Shown one piece after another: positions 35,301-45,044 of a stretch of DNA of 64,000 nt. Under the pieces are notes generated by a model. The model was not told where the DNA came from, did not search any database, and saw only the letters and a program-made list of their open reading frames with translations. Position 1 is the first letter of the stretch. Each line of letters opens with the position of its first letter. Origin of the DNA: Saturnia japonica (Eukaryota > Arthropoda > Insecta > Lepidoptera > Saturniidae); the NCBI GenBank assembly GCA_033032175.1, contig CM065313.1, positions 14,361,327-14,425,326 on the forward strand. Direction: 5' to 3'. Position numbers and translations under genes: made by a program.

Positions 35301-38300
35301 ATGTTATTATTAGGTCCTTACATATGAAATTGGCCTTTTTATAACTGGCCACTTTGATCTCAAATATCTGGCGTTTGGTTAGTAGTTCCAAATTCAAATT
35401 TAGGTTTGTGTATTTGTGTTTCGAATTTAGTGATTCATTTGTTTTCGCACCATTTTGATTTTTCTTTGACATCGTTCTTTTCACAAAATAGAAAACTTAA
35501 AATATCGCGTTATTTACGTATATATGTTCCACCGTGGCATCAGCGCTGCAGAAACATCTCGATGGATTAATGATATGTCTGGGTAAGCTACTGTAAATGT
35601 AAGCACGGTACATTTTTGGTTTAAGGTTTTTTTTATGGAAATTTTGACTTATGAAACAAAACCCTTGGACTGCCGGCAAACCCCCGAAGACCCTAGTTGA
35701 TAATGAAAAATTAAAGGCGATCGCGGAAGTGGTTCCATTGCAAACCACGCCAGAGTTAGCGGCTGGCTTCAATGTGAGTAATAAAATAATATTAATTCAC
35801 TTGAAACAAATTGGAAAAGTGAAAAAGCTCGAGAAATGGGAACCGCATAAATTGACTGAAGCACACTAACAAACACGCATTGAGTGCTGCGTTACATTAC
35901 TCAACCGTCACAATAACGAGAGAAATTTGAATCGTTGAAAATTGTTGTTAAAAGTGTGTAAAAGTTGTGAAAAAATTGTTATTGATGAAAAATGGATTCT
36001 TTACGGCAATCGGAAAGACACATCGCAGTGGTTGAACCCAAGAAAACCGGCCAAAACCTGTCCCAAGCGAAAGTTGACTCTGGAAATGGTACTGTTGAGT
36101 GTTTAGTGGACCAGTATTGGTGTTATACACTACAGCTTCCTAAGATCTGGCCAAACGATAGCGTCAGATCTGTACTGTCAACAATTGTAAACCATAATGT
36201 AAAGCTAAGCGTTAAACAACAGAAACTGGTCAATCTCTCTAGCCCACTGCTGCTTCAGGACAACGCTAGACCCCATACTTCACGACAGACGATCGCTAAA
36301 TTAGAGGACATGCGGTTGGAATGTCTCCGACACCCAACATGCTCCCCGGACCTTACTCCAACAGATTATCACTTTTTTAGGAACTTGAACAATTTCTTAC
36401 AAGGAAAAAATTCTTCAATTCCGATGAGGCTGTCCAAAACGCCTTCAAAAATTTTATTGATTTTCGCTCCCACAATTTTTCCAGCAATGGAATCAATGAA
36501 CTACTTATAAAATAGCGAAAGTGCATAGATAATAATGGTACATATGTACATCGATTGATTAAATGTATAATTTCATTATTTTTTTTTCCTTTTACTTTTT
36601 CTATATAAAACGATAATTACATATGTAACGACCTATTATTACATTTAAAGTAGTTTGTAAGAAGTATTTTCAGCCAAGATTTGTATGTTTATAGATTTTA
36701 GAGGTAACAGATTTTGTTATGTCTATGGAATTGGTGACTTATTCGTTTACAAATTTCGTAAGATTCGCTGAAACAGGCTGTATGCATTTCGTCTTCTCCT
36801 TCTTCCTTTTCCTAACTTAGCAACTCAGTCTCTTTATTGAAGACCATTATCGTCATTATCGAGCGATTAATTATATTATATTTTTTTTTATTATAGCTTT
36901 ATAATATAAAGTATCCTGTGACGGTTTCAGTATTTTAATAAAATGGACCCAGCTCCTTTTCTAGTGAGTTTTTGTGGCATCTCAGAATTCAAGTTCCTTG
37001 TTATTATTTCCAATCCAATTCACTTGTGCACGATACCCAGCTGTATTATGCAAGATGTCGTCACATATATTACACAACATAAGGTCAAAAATCACTTTAT
37101 GGAAAAAAAAAACAACACTACATGACAGACTAAGATCCCGCCAAAAACACAGTATACATTTCAAACGAAAAGGCATTCGCGACAGCGCGCAGCGCCCTCT
37201 TCACTCACTACTGCCATAATTATACTGTCAGTAACGTAGACGTCAGTATGTCTTCGTAGACATAATATATGTTTTTATTTTACAGCTTATTTTATGTATT
37301 TTCGTACCTACTATAAAAAACAGAAACACAATAGATATAAACAATTCTTGTAAGTAAATCTAAGTAGGAATACAACATTCTAACCCTCCATACCGCACAG
37401 TTTATTTCTTTGTTATAATATATTTTTATCTATTTACCGATAAAAAAAATTAAAAGCTTTTCGTTGATTAGCGCATCATTTAACCTATGCTATTTTTGCT
37501 ATGGCATTTTTTTTTTTAAATGTTCATAATAGCTCGAATTTTTATAGCAAGCAAAATCGGAATGTTCCCGAAAAATTTTCAAATTCGCGAAGAACTAAAC
37601 GTCCTTTTTTCTATAGGATTTTTGTATGAACTCAAGACTATAACTCACGATTCAAAGGATAGATTAGTGTAATTCTTTTTAAAGTATAAACTACTTTAGT
37701 ATCATAGTAATTTGAAATGCGATGAAATGAAAAAGCGACACTAAAATAGACAAACACATACATTTATAGAATTTAAAGTACGAGAGAATGAGATAAACAT
37801 TATACACGGTTAATACAAGACCTAATTTTCACGACTATGATTGTCGTTGAATTGTCCTAGTGGTGTGACGAACAGATTTGTAAGCACTGTTGTACGTACA
37901 GTGCGAGTGGTCGATAGTTCGAGGCTGGCTGATTTAGGATTTTTAAGAAGAAATTTTAAAAAGATATTTTTATATTTTGTTGCACACATGTTTTTATTTT
38001 ATTTTGTTTATGGGCATGGAAAAGTTATCAGGAAAAAAACAAGAGGTGGTGCTGTGGTCGAGTTATTGGCATAACAACGTCTCCCGGTCAGCCGGGCCAA
38101 TTAGTTGTTAATAAATTTTCATTTATATTCCATTTTCGTTTGTTATTAATTTTTATACATTTATGGCCGGTAACTTGACATAAAGCATAATTTGCACATG
38201 TTATATTAGTTATTAAGTATTGTTTTACCTATCGTACCTACATTTTTATAGAACTCACATGCAAAATGTGTAGAAAGATGGCGGTTTGACTGTTATCTTT

Positions 38301-41300
38301 TTATTTATGCATTTCCGATAAAAGTACTGCCAACGGATTGTGTCCTTCGCTTTTCTCATTGAGCACAATAGTTATTTTATCAACAGTAAGAAAATTAAGT
38401 TCAGGTATTAAAAAAAGTTATGTACTTGTTTGAATCCTCGCCGATAGCGTGCGTTCATGTAGCAGTAAATAATAGGGTTGTAGCAGGAATGCGACATCGC
38501 AAGCCAGTGACTCGCGAACCAGACGAACGTAATCCCCGGCCACGCTGCCCAGGCGTCGTCATTTTTATGTAACGTCCATAAAACCTAAAAGAAAATATGC
38601 CTTCTGTTAATAACTCAACTTAGTTATTCTTGCTTACTTGCTTTATTTTTATTTTAAAAACGTAACTCACTAAAATGATTAAACGCAAAATTTAAATCAA
38701 TGTCTAGTCGGGGGGACATAGGGTATTTTACAAAAATATTTACATTTTAAACTTAAGTTTATTGAAAAGAAAATTGAATCTAAAATTACTACTTTTTTAC
38801 TAACGTATCAACACTTTAATATATGTTGTTATTTATGTCACATTTTTATTGTACAATGTTATATCTATAAATTTGTTCAGTCAACATGTCTTATTTGAGT
38901 CAGATATTATTTTTCGAGAAGGCAAACATATACATCAAAAACACTACTGTCGGCGGTTTGGAAAATCTCTGTCATCGAGATGAACCACTAAGAAAGTAAG
39001 TTGACTAACATTTTTTTTTTCTACTCATTTTTAACAAAATGTTAAAATTACACTTCAGCTATAAAAATATATAATATCGAATGTACTGTGGAGAAAAGCC
39101 ATTTCGAAATATGACTCTCAATCGTACATGGGATCCACATCCTATGTAATTTTTTCAGTGAAATCCGCTTTACACGCCCCTTGAACTTATTATCCGACTA
39201 ATCGATAATAACGTTTTTTTAGTGAACCCCTACAAAAGTTCTTGTAAACAAGGGGATAACGTCATAGGGGAAGAGAGTGTTATAAACTAATGATAATAAA
39301 GTACTGTGGTCGATAAGAGGTAGATTTTGATATCAAAACTATCATGGACGTTCATTTAGGCTTACGTGATACGGTGAATAATTATAAATTTTAATGTAAT
39401 ATATATGCGTTTCATAACGTTAAAAAATGTTTAGCCCACGGATTTACAACATTCAACGTTAAGCATAAGTAAAAGAAAACTAGAACAGAAGATATAGCCA
39501 GTAATCGCGATTTTAGGTATATTCTAGAAGATAAAGTTTAATGTATAGGTATTGTAGTTATATTATGTTTGTATTATGAAAAGTTTGTAATCAATATGAA
39601 CCGCTAAGGTCGTAATCAATCAAAATTTTACGACATTCAATTTGATAACAGATACTTGCTATGAAGACGTTCAGCGGAAGCCAACAGACTGTGAACACGG
39701 CGACAACTGTGACCATCATTTTGATCATCTGGAATAAAAAAGAAGGCCATAATGAAAAGTATTGAATTATTCTATTTAATGAAACTAAGGTATAATTGAG
39801 GAAACAAGCTATGGAAATTATAGGTTTTTTTTAATTTACAATTTTTTATGTAGATTATGAAATATTAGACAGAATTTTATTATTAGGGGGTGTCCAAGTA
39901 TTACGTATACAAGATTGGAGGGAGGACAGAGCTTAATTTTTATAATTTACCTACTACAAATAAAAATGTTCCGAGAATTGACATAACTCTACATAAAATT
40001 TAAAAATTGATTTATATTTACCTCATCATTTGGGAGAGGGGCATACAATGTTATTATTTTTGTTTTTGGGGGTTTCAAAATCAATAAAAGTTAACTTACG
40101 TAATACTTAAACATAATCTCAGTATAAAATAATTATATTAAGAATATTTCACTTGTAACATTCAGATATTATGTCAAGTTTTATACTAAAAAACTAAAAC
40201 CAAAATATAATTTTGTTGTATGTATTATATAATCTGTAAAAACTGTGTGAAAGATGGGAATATTAAAAAATGGTATTTTTGTATAACCTTTCTCTTGGAC
40301 CGTTGCATGCGAGAATCACGGGCGCTCTGGGCCTCTCCTGGTGGTCTACCACCCCACACCACGTGCGCTATGCGAGCATACGTGCACACGAGTGCACTCA
40401 ACGGCAAAGCAAATTGCAGCACCAAGAGTGCTCCAGTATACTTTTCACCTTGGTCTTCTCGTTCCCACTGTTCGAGGCACATATCTCTGTGAACATTCCA
40501 AAGCATGTATACTTTTCCGATGATTAAATAAATTAGTAGGTAATCGTTTGATAAAACAGTTATGAATATTAGGCTAGTTTCAAGGGTTTCACAGTAGAAA
40601 TTTCGTTATCGGTATTTCTAGTATCACAATTTACGATCGGTTCATACACGGAATATATTTGACAGAATATTTATGTACAGGGATACAGGCGTGATAGTAT
40701 GTTATGTTTCTTAATATTAAATGGAACTAACTACCTATGTAATAGTTCCACATAAGTTTTTTTTTTTAATATCGTAGGTAAGTATCACCAGAGCGTTACC
40801 GACCTTAAACTTAAAGCACCTAAAGCAAGGAACTCTAGAAACCCTACTCATTACAGGAATATAACACAAGGTTATTTGACTGCGATCTTCTGTTGGGTAG
40901 AGGTATTCCACCAGTCGGGCTGCCCCAAGTACAGAGAAATCTTCAAAGAAATTTCTCTGTGCCCTACCTCTTTTCCTCTAAATAGTTTAGATAAAACTCT
41001 ATTATTAATGTCAATAGAAAGATTAAGATTTTATTCTAATATTACAAACGACTGTTAAAGATACATTCCCTTCTTACATTTAAATGAGAATTCGCACTCA
41101 CGCTTTACAGAGTCGGTGCCACTCAGTTGGTCGTTGTAATTTTGATACAACATAACTCGGAGCTGCAGTTGCAAATGCTCCTCCCCATACACCAGCTACT
41201 ACCATCTTCGCAGCAGTTTTTCCCAGGCGAGGTTTCAGTGGACGCATAATAGCCATGTACCGGTCAATCGATATTGCAAGCAGCGTGTAAGCGCTAACCA

Positions 41301-41748
41301 TTACGGACACTACTTGAGAAAAGTTCACCACCTTGCACATCACTGCACCGAATGGCCAATATCTAAGCACTAGCATCGATACAAACGTGAACGGAACACA
41401 GAACAAAGTCATCAATATATCACCTACAGCCAGATTCACTATGAAATAGTTTGTAACTGTCTTCATCCGTGGTGAGCTTTGCACAACGAAACACACGAGT
41501 CCATTGCCGAAGAGAGCAACGATAAACACTGCGCAGTACATTAAATAAACAATTGTTTGGAATAAAGGTGACATGAGGAAATCTTCTGAGGAAGCCTGCG
41601 GATTGCACACTGTATCGAAATCTAGCCATGTTGAGTTTGCTGTGAATGTTGAATTGACGTAGTTGTCGTCTTTGGTTTCACTGGTTACATAGGTAAGTGT
41701 TGTGGTTTCATAATCTGTTGATTGAGGGTCATTGGTATATATCATCAT
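26152..41748 (-). CDS. RYa-R: RYamide neuropeptide receptor (GPCR), six coding exons
   Basis: Rhodopsin-family G-protein-coupled receptor of the plasma membrane, expected to bind RYamide peptides. Exons (minus): 41102-41748, 40288-40486, 39660-39728, 38426-38584, 31294-31381, 26152-26348; together about 452 residues. N-terminus with NST glycosylation sites, TM1 (ALFGNGLVC), TM2 (NLAVGDILM), TM3 ending in DRY, TM4, ECL2 with paired Cys (C-KADM-C), TM5, an ICL3 block RPPGEAQSARDSRMQRSKRK, TM6 (CWLPLN) and TM7 (NPIIY). ICL3, TM6 and HWLAMSHSCYNPIIYCYMNAR closely follow insect RYamide receptors as I know them. The start is the first in-frame ATG (41748). Exons 1-4 are secure; the last two are placed by splice sites and phase (0 then 1). 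The tail is Ser/Cys/Arg-rich. A non-coding first exon must lie upstream of 41805. Confidence 0.85.
26884..26984 (-). CDS. Possible alternative RYa-R cassette exon
   Basis: 101 bp between GTCGCAG and GAA|GTGAGT, open in phase 1 (33 codons, VKRLASMCSLEAS...RDE). It could follow exon 5, but joining it to exon 6 would change frame and stop after KWWV. It would then encode a different, shorter tail. It may instead belong to another gene or be chance. Confidence 0.35.
27440..27570 (-). repeat. Dispersed repeat with microsatellite edge
   Basis: The reverse complement shares 'aacggctcca', 'atgaaactttgcat' and 'cattccaag' with 59640-59725. Both copies adjoin an AT/ACATAT microsatellite, a pattern of microsatellite-linked moth repeats. 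Confidence 0.6.
27954..28080 (-). mobile_element. Helitron-like 3' end fragment
   Basis: On the minus strand 'cgttggcgttgcggtgt' leads to GTGAAACCGTGGGGCACAGCTAG at 27954 (motif over 20 bases; last ten are GCACAGCTAG-like). Same family as 23400-23919 and 54390-55030. Confidence 0.6.
28669..28709 (+). promoter_or_regulatory. Possible core promoter (TATA-like plus TCAGT initiator)
   Basis: TATTTAAG at 28670-28677 and TTCAGTT at 28704-28710, the arthropod initiator, are separated by a GC-rich block (gcaggcgcggcgccgag). The spacing is a few bases longer than ideal. It lies inside an RYa-R intron on the opposite strand. No linked coding exon was recognised. Confidence 0.3.
29050..29170 (-). mobile_element. 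Helitron-like 3' end fragment, third family
   Basis: Minus strand: 'gcaccagtgtgaagctgggg' then 'aaggtgggttgCTAG|T' at 29050. It resembles the 56078 end ('gcacgggtgcgaagccgg' type). Confidence 0.5.
29175..29300 (-). mobile_element. Jockey 3' UTR fragment
   Basis: 'gcttttacagctttaccggg', 'gagcgcttaaggcactcagc' and 'cgcgaaag' match the Jockey 3' UTR (53850-53960 reversed; also 12120-12240). Diverged and without a tail. Confidence 0.75.
29310..30660 (-). pseudogene. Decayed CR1/Jockey-type LINE reverse transcriptase
   Basis: Minus-strand frames together follow an RT: NYRPISVLPSISKIF (30375-30420 region), FCDLSMAFDCVDHN motif A (~30165-30210), GAPQGSILGPF motif B (~30000-30040), FFADDTS motif C (~29930), then thumb-like text and RLVYFDYLHSLMSYGILLWD (~29510-29590). 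Frames change several times and there are internal stops, so the copy is dead and 5'-truncated. No RNase H is seen. Sits in the intron between RYa-R exons 5 and 6, in the same direction as the gene. Confidence 0.8.
30850..31285 (-). repeat. Repeat related to 56078-56370
   Basis: Shares 'ttccgtaaa', 'tctaaatgacaatgaaaacc', 'cagacagacg' and 'gactttctttta' with 56240-56350. A GC-richer ~200-bp stretch lies between the shared blocks, so this copy is interrupted. Confidence 0.5.
31294..31381 (-). CDS. RYa-R: Putative RYa-R exon 5 (helix 8 and tail)
   Basis: 88 bp between acceptor TGTTTTGTAG and donor TG|GTAAGT. In the required phase 0 it reads ALGCFLRIHID..., open throughout, with Cys near the membrane as is usual after TM7. 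About 7 kb from exon 4, so membership is inferred from strand, phase and splice sites. Confidence 0.55.
31382..32708. other. Intron sequence, no feature recognised
   Basis: Part of the intron between RYa-R exons 4 and 5. AT-rich, with no coding or clear repeat. Confidence 0.45.
32709..33060 (+). pseudogene. LINE 3' end with poly(A)
   Basis: The frame 32709-32933 ends ...TVTLWNHLSANVFPSSSDIG and FFKRNVKIYL, the characteristic end of CR1/L2-type LINE proteins. A ~110-base UTR and an A16 run (33045-33060) follow. It is a 5'-truncated insertion in the antisense direction to RYa-R. Confidence 0.65.
33250..33362 (+). repeat. Lepidopteran short interspersed repeat (copy 3 of 4, partial)
   Basis: 'ggcaaacaagcatacagc', 'gatggtaagtggctatca', 'gaacgcttgtaatacc' and 'gcgcgttgccgac'; stops after the first third of the unit. 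Confidence 0.7.
33535..33728 (-). repeat. Double-hairpin element, copy 1
   Basis: Arms 33535-33562 and 33657-33683 (core CTCCTCCGGGATGAAAAG) form one long hairpin. A smaller one, ACGCACC at 33689-33695 with GGTGCGT at 33713-33719, follows. Opposite orientation to the copy at 55187-55480, with a shared outer end 'gcgtaatatacta'. Confidence 0.75.
33722..34190 (+). mobile_element. Mosaic Helitron-like element
   Basis: The 5' part ('tgactgactga', 'cagcctaaaccgctga', 'tctacccctaag') matches the family at 42372-42793. From about 33877 ('ttttatagagagtaactta') it matches 22913-23381 and ends GGCACAGCTAG|T at 34190. One element with two family halves. Confidence 0.65.
34191..35308. other. Intron sequence, no feature recognised
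   Basis: AT-rich; no coding or repeat match. Confidence 0.45.
35309..36637 (+). pseudogene. Dead mariner (DD34D type) with imperfect inverted ends
   Basis: End blocks TTAGGTCCTTACATATGAAA (35310-35329) and the reverse-complement match at 36615-36635 are imperfect inverted repeats about 1.33 kb apart. Between them, shifting plus-strand frames read mariner transposase: HRGISAAET (~35533), WTAGKPPKTLVDNEKLKAI (35666 on), HLKQIGKVKKLEKW, DEKWILY (~35980), VIHYSFLRSGQ (~36120), LLQDNARPHTSRQT (36250) and SPDLTPTDYHFFRNL (36345). Several stops and frameshifts kill it. It lies in an RYa-R intron, antisense to the gene, and is much older than the DD41D element. Confidence 0.88.
36638..38425. other. 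Intron sequence, no gene seen
   Basis: Short frames at 36943-37219 and 37841-38074 show no motif. Weak tRNA-like blocks near 37855-37925 may be decayed SINE heads. Confidence 0.4.
38426..38584 (-). CDS. RYa-R: RYa-R coding exon 4 (ECL3, TM7)
   Basis: 159 bp, 53 codons, after acceptor TTTCTTTTAG. Includes FVWFASHWLAMSHSCYNPII and YCYMNARYRRGFKQ. Donor CAA|GTACAT, phase 0. Confidence 0.9.
38915..39005 (+). repeat. Short dispersed repeat shared with 61745-61835
   Basis: 'aaaacactactgtcggcggt', 'ggaaaatc', 'tcatcgaga' and 'agtaagttgact' parallel 'acactactgccggatcgg', 'gtcatcgagaag' and 'gtaagcaact' there. Non-coding. Confidence 0.55.
39660..39728 (-). CDS. RYa-R: RYa-R coding exon 3 (TM6)
   Basis: 69 bp, 23 codons, after acceptor TTTATTCCAG. 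Encodes MIKMMVTVVAVFTVCWLPLN and three more residues. The donor is ATA|GCAAGT, a GC-AG intron, needed to join TM6 to exon 4 in frame. Confidence 0.85.
40288..40486 (-). CDS. RYa-R: RYa-R coding exon 2 (ECL2, TM5, ICL3)
   Basis: Acceptor TGTTCACAG ends at 40487. One base completes the split codon, giving Cys-x4-Cys in ECL2. TM5 is ALLVLQFALPLSALVCTY. Ends AGAGAAAG|GTTATA, phase 0. Confidence 0.88.
40775..40975 (+). repeat. Lepidopteran short interspersed repeat (copy 4 of 4)
   Basis: Collinear with 13966-14240 over 'atcaccagagcgttaccgac', 'ctctagaaaccc', 'tgcgatcttctgt', 'ccagtcgggctgcccc' and 'gtgccctacctctttt'. It sits in RYa-R intron 1. Confidence 0.72.
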
Positions 41749-41805
41749 GCACAATGCTTCTTCTTTATTCACATCCTCAAAGTTTTATTCTGTTCGGTTG
41801 TTGAA
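41102..41805 (-). CDS. RYa-R: RYa-R coding exon 1 (5' UTR end, N-terminus to TM4)
   Basis: An acceptor (TTTTTTGTTGCAG) precedes 41805, so another exon lies 5'. 5' UTR is 41749-41805 and carries ATGTGA (41774-41769), a start codon followed at once by a stop. Coding from ATG 41748 to GC|GTGAGT at 41102, phase 2. Confidence 0.9.
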
Positions 41806-41846
41806 CTGCAACAAAAAATGTTCGATTTCGTTATAACTAATTATTT

Positions 41847-42371
41847 TCTATACAAATAAATAAAATTGAAGTGTCTGTTTGTAATGTCAAAATAACAGCT
41901 TTTAACTAAATGCATATGAAAGTATATACGGCTCCTATTAAAAAATGGTATATGGTCTGTTTGTCTGTTTCTCCCGAGTAGAGTAGACTTTGGACCGATT
42001 TTGACGGTAAATTCACTGGCAGATAGTTGATGTTGTAAAGAGTAACTTAGGAAATTTTTATTTTATAAAAAGAATTAGGGTACCGCGCAATTTAGAAAAA
42101 AAATGGTCACGGTGAATCAATTCGGGCGCTTAAATAGCTTATGCTGAGTAAACCATAAGAGATATATCAAATTAATTTAGCATATAATTGTAGCTATTAA
42201 AAAGATCTATGAAAAATCCAGCGAGAGCATAATATGTCTGTCTTCTAAGAATCACCCACAATAAGCATTATTAACTTTAAAACAAACGGGAGTGGGGGGG
42301 TAGCACGATACGCGCGTGTGTCTGATCGACGGCATTCTATAGTACATAAGCGCAGCCGAGGGCAAAGCTAG
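41847..42371 (+). mobile_element. Non-autonomous Helitron-like element
   Basis: Begins TCTATACAAA and ends GGCAAAGCTAG|T. Matches 22913-23381 through most of its length ('gagtaaaccataagagatat', 'ttcgggcgcttaaat'). Confidence 0.7.
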
Positions 42372-42793
42372 TCTATACTTATATAATTACTTGTCCTAAT
42401 TGACTGACTGATTTATCACCGCAGAGCCTAAATTCAGTAGGGCTAGAACAGTGAAAATTTGCAAGTGGATTCCTTTTACACTGTTTGTGAGCAATAAGGA
42501 AGGATTTTTTGGAAATTCAACCCCTAAGGTGGTGAAAAACGGGATGAAAGCATCTATGAAAATCCGTAATCTTTAAAGATATATCTTATGAAAATTGGTA
42601 TTTATTAATTCAGTTATAAAGAAAATAAAAAGGTGTCATATTTTTTTTTCAAATTCGATACTTAAGGGGGCATAAGTTTGAACAATACAAGTAATGACAT
42701 CTATTAGCCAAAGGTAGTACCAACCAATGCTTTCGATATTATACAAAGAACGTACAAAATTTTAACACGGGTAAAACCGCGGTGCACATCTAG
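42372..42793 (+). mobile_element. Helitron-like element abutting the previous one
   Basis: Starts TCTATACTTATATAATTAC on the base after the preceding CTAG and ends 'accgcggtgcacatCTAG' at 42793. Related to 57271-57562 and to the 5' half of 33722-34190 ('tgactgactga'). The zero-base spacing suggests insertion at, or joint movement with, its neighbour. Confidence 0.6.
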
Positions 42794-43262
42794 AGTTGAA
42801 TATTAATTATTGGATGTTATATACATATACGAATATAACTAAATAAATCTATTTGTATTTTAGACTTTTTATTAGGGAAGAAACCATGAACGTCTAGCAA
42901 TATGTGAAGCTGAACGGGGAATACGAAAAACGATAGGCGATAGGCGACAGGCGAAAACTCAGGTGAAACCGTGGGACAAACCTAATAAGATATAAATCAA
43001 AACTTTAAGATATAATAACTGTTCAAGTCTCTTTTGCGTTTATTAAGATTTTCAAGATTTCATTCTAAATTTTAATTAATAAATTTAATTTAATTTAATA
43101 AAATTGTTATACTACGAACTCTTCAAAAACACCAATATTGGTGGCTAAACAATTTACTGTAAGTAACTGGTGAACTGTAAATATTAAGAAACAAATTACT
43201 TATATTGTATTAAGTTATATTAAGTTTAATTTCTATGGTAGCGGATATTAATAATTTAAATA

Positions 43263-44800
43263 TCTATACATATAATAAAAACGTAACAGATCGATGTCTG
43301 TACATAGAAGATATATGAAAAAAACTATTATTGGGGGTCTCTATAAACGCAGGAGAACCCAAAACAATGATTGTTAGAATTTTTGTCTGTTTGTCTGTTT
43401 GCCAACTTTTGTGCGCGCTAATCTCAGAAAAGGCATAACCGATTTAAAAACGGTTTTCACTAATATATTCTGGTAAGGTTCACTTAACATTTAGTTTTTG
43501 TTTTACTTCAATAAGTTCATAAATAAAAAAGTTATATCAATTTAAAAAATCACGTCGAACATTTTTAGGATAAAAATGCTACAAAATAGCTCTTCAGTTG
43601 AATTGACTGAAATTTTAGCTATCTGTATATTATGGTTTGTAAAACGATGATGATCGAAACCTTTCATAAAGTTAAAAAATTAAAAGTTTAATAAAATGAA
43701 ATTTCCAATATAAATTGACCTCAGATCTATGTGTTAAATCATATTAAAAGGGCGTCTGCATAGGCTGGATTTTTTTTTTTTTTTTTTTTTTTTTATTGTC
43801 AGTTGAATATAGCTGCGCCGCTGCTAGGGATGGCAATTCATTTCGATAAAGATATATTCGAATCGAACTCTTATGAATCGATTCCCAAAAAAATCGATGT
43901 CTAAAAGATCGATCTCTCAAAAATTGATCTTTTTTCGATTCACTTTCGCATTTGTATTAACAATATAAAAATCCCTAAAATAGAAAATGAAAAGGGAACC
44001 ACAACAGTCGATCTTTTGTAATTTTTACCTTACTAAAGTTATTATAGAGAACTATAAGTTACTGATACTGATACTGATAAGTTATTATAGAGAAACAGAA
44101 AGGTATAGAGAGAGAGAATTTATTGCAGGTATATAGTGAAAGAGAATTCATTTCAAAAATTAATTATTATAAATTGTTTTCGTTAATTTGGTGTTGGGTA
44201 ATAATTTACTGTTAGTATTTTAATTGGTAAATGACACTATAGAAAATGACTGCATAATGAATGAATGAATAATCCATACCTACTAATATTATAAATGCGA
44301 AAATAATTCTTTCCGCCCGTCTGTTGCATTTTCACGCCTAGACCGCTGAACCAATTTTGAAGAACTTTGGTTGAGAAAGGTAATTGGCTACTTTTGGAAA
44401 TAAAATTAGAAGAGGTGTAATGGGGGGTGAAATTTCGTATAAAGAACCTAATTTTGATGAATTTTGATATAGAGATATGTAGGAATTTGGAGAAAACTTT
44501 GGCTACCTTATGTGGTGAAAATAAAACTTTAATGGGTGAAATAGGGGATGATGGTTTGTACGAAGAACCCGTTAAACCAATTTTGATGAATAGAGATATA
44601 TTGGACCTTGGAGACTGACATAGGGTACCTTATGGCGCAAAGATAAAACATGAAGGGGTCAAATAGGGGATGAAATTTTGTATGAAGAACCCACTATTTC
44701 TCAATTTAAGGATATGAAAATTCATATTTATGATTTTAGGAAGAAATAAAAGGGATTCGCGTTTTTGAAAAATGAATCGGCAGGGTGGTACAATAAGTGA
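43263..44800 (+). repeat. AT-rich dispersed repeat, copy A
   Basis: Starts TCTATACATATAATAAAAAC with Helitron-like TC. Aligned for over 1 kb with 45045-46235 ('gggggtctctat', 'gaacccaaaacaatgattgt', 'gctgcgccgctgctaggga'). Contains a T run (43771-43794). Part of it is also the source of the mosaic at 49335-51044. Confidence 0.65.
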
Positions 44801-44812
44801 TGATTTACAATA

Positions 44813-45033
44813 CCATACGCATAGAGTGATAAATCCATCTATGATTTTTTGTTGCTTTGTCGTGTTTAGAGATCAGTCTGTGTTTATGCAATAATATAGA
44901 GGGGTGGTAGGTATCGCGACCACCATACAAATAGCGATAAACCCAACTATGAGTTTCTTTTGGTTCATCGTGTTCAGAGATCAGTCGGTGTATATGCAAT
45001 AATATAGTGGGGTGGTAGGGATCGCGAACACCA
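44813..45033 (+). repeat. Tandem ~110-bp unit, two copies
   Basis: 'ccatacgcatag'/'ccatacaaatag', 'gataaatccatctatga', 'cgtgttcagagatcagtc', 'gcaataatatag' and 'gggtggtag..atcgcga' repeat with a period of about 110 bp. Related single or double units are at 22078-22210 and 54239-54389. Confidence 0.75.
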
Positions 45034-45044
45034 TATCTACATCT

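Noticed and set aside
35269..35484. Minus-strand 71-residue frame
   Set aside because: Covers the end and leader of the dead mariner; no homology pattern.
36943..37219. Overlapping plus-strand frames
   Set aside because: No motif, low complexity, inside an intron on the other strand.
41748..41772. Receptor start at 41772
   Set aside because: That codon is GTG; the first in-frame ATG is at 41748.
43771..43794. T run as a reversed LINE poly(A) tail
   Set aside because: No LINE-derived sequence follows it; it is internal to a dispersed repeat.
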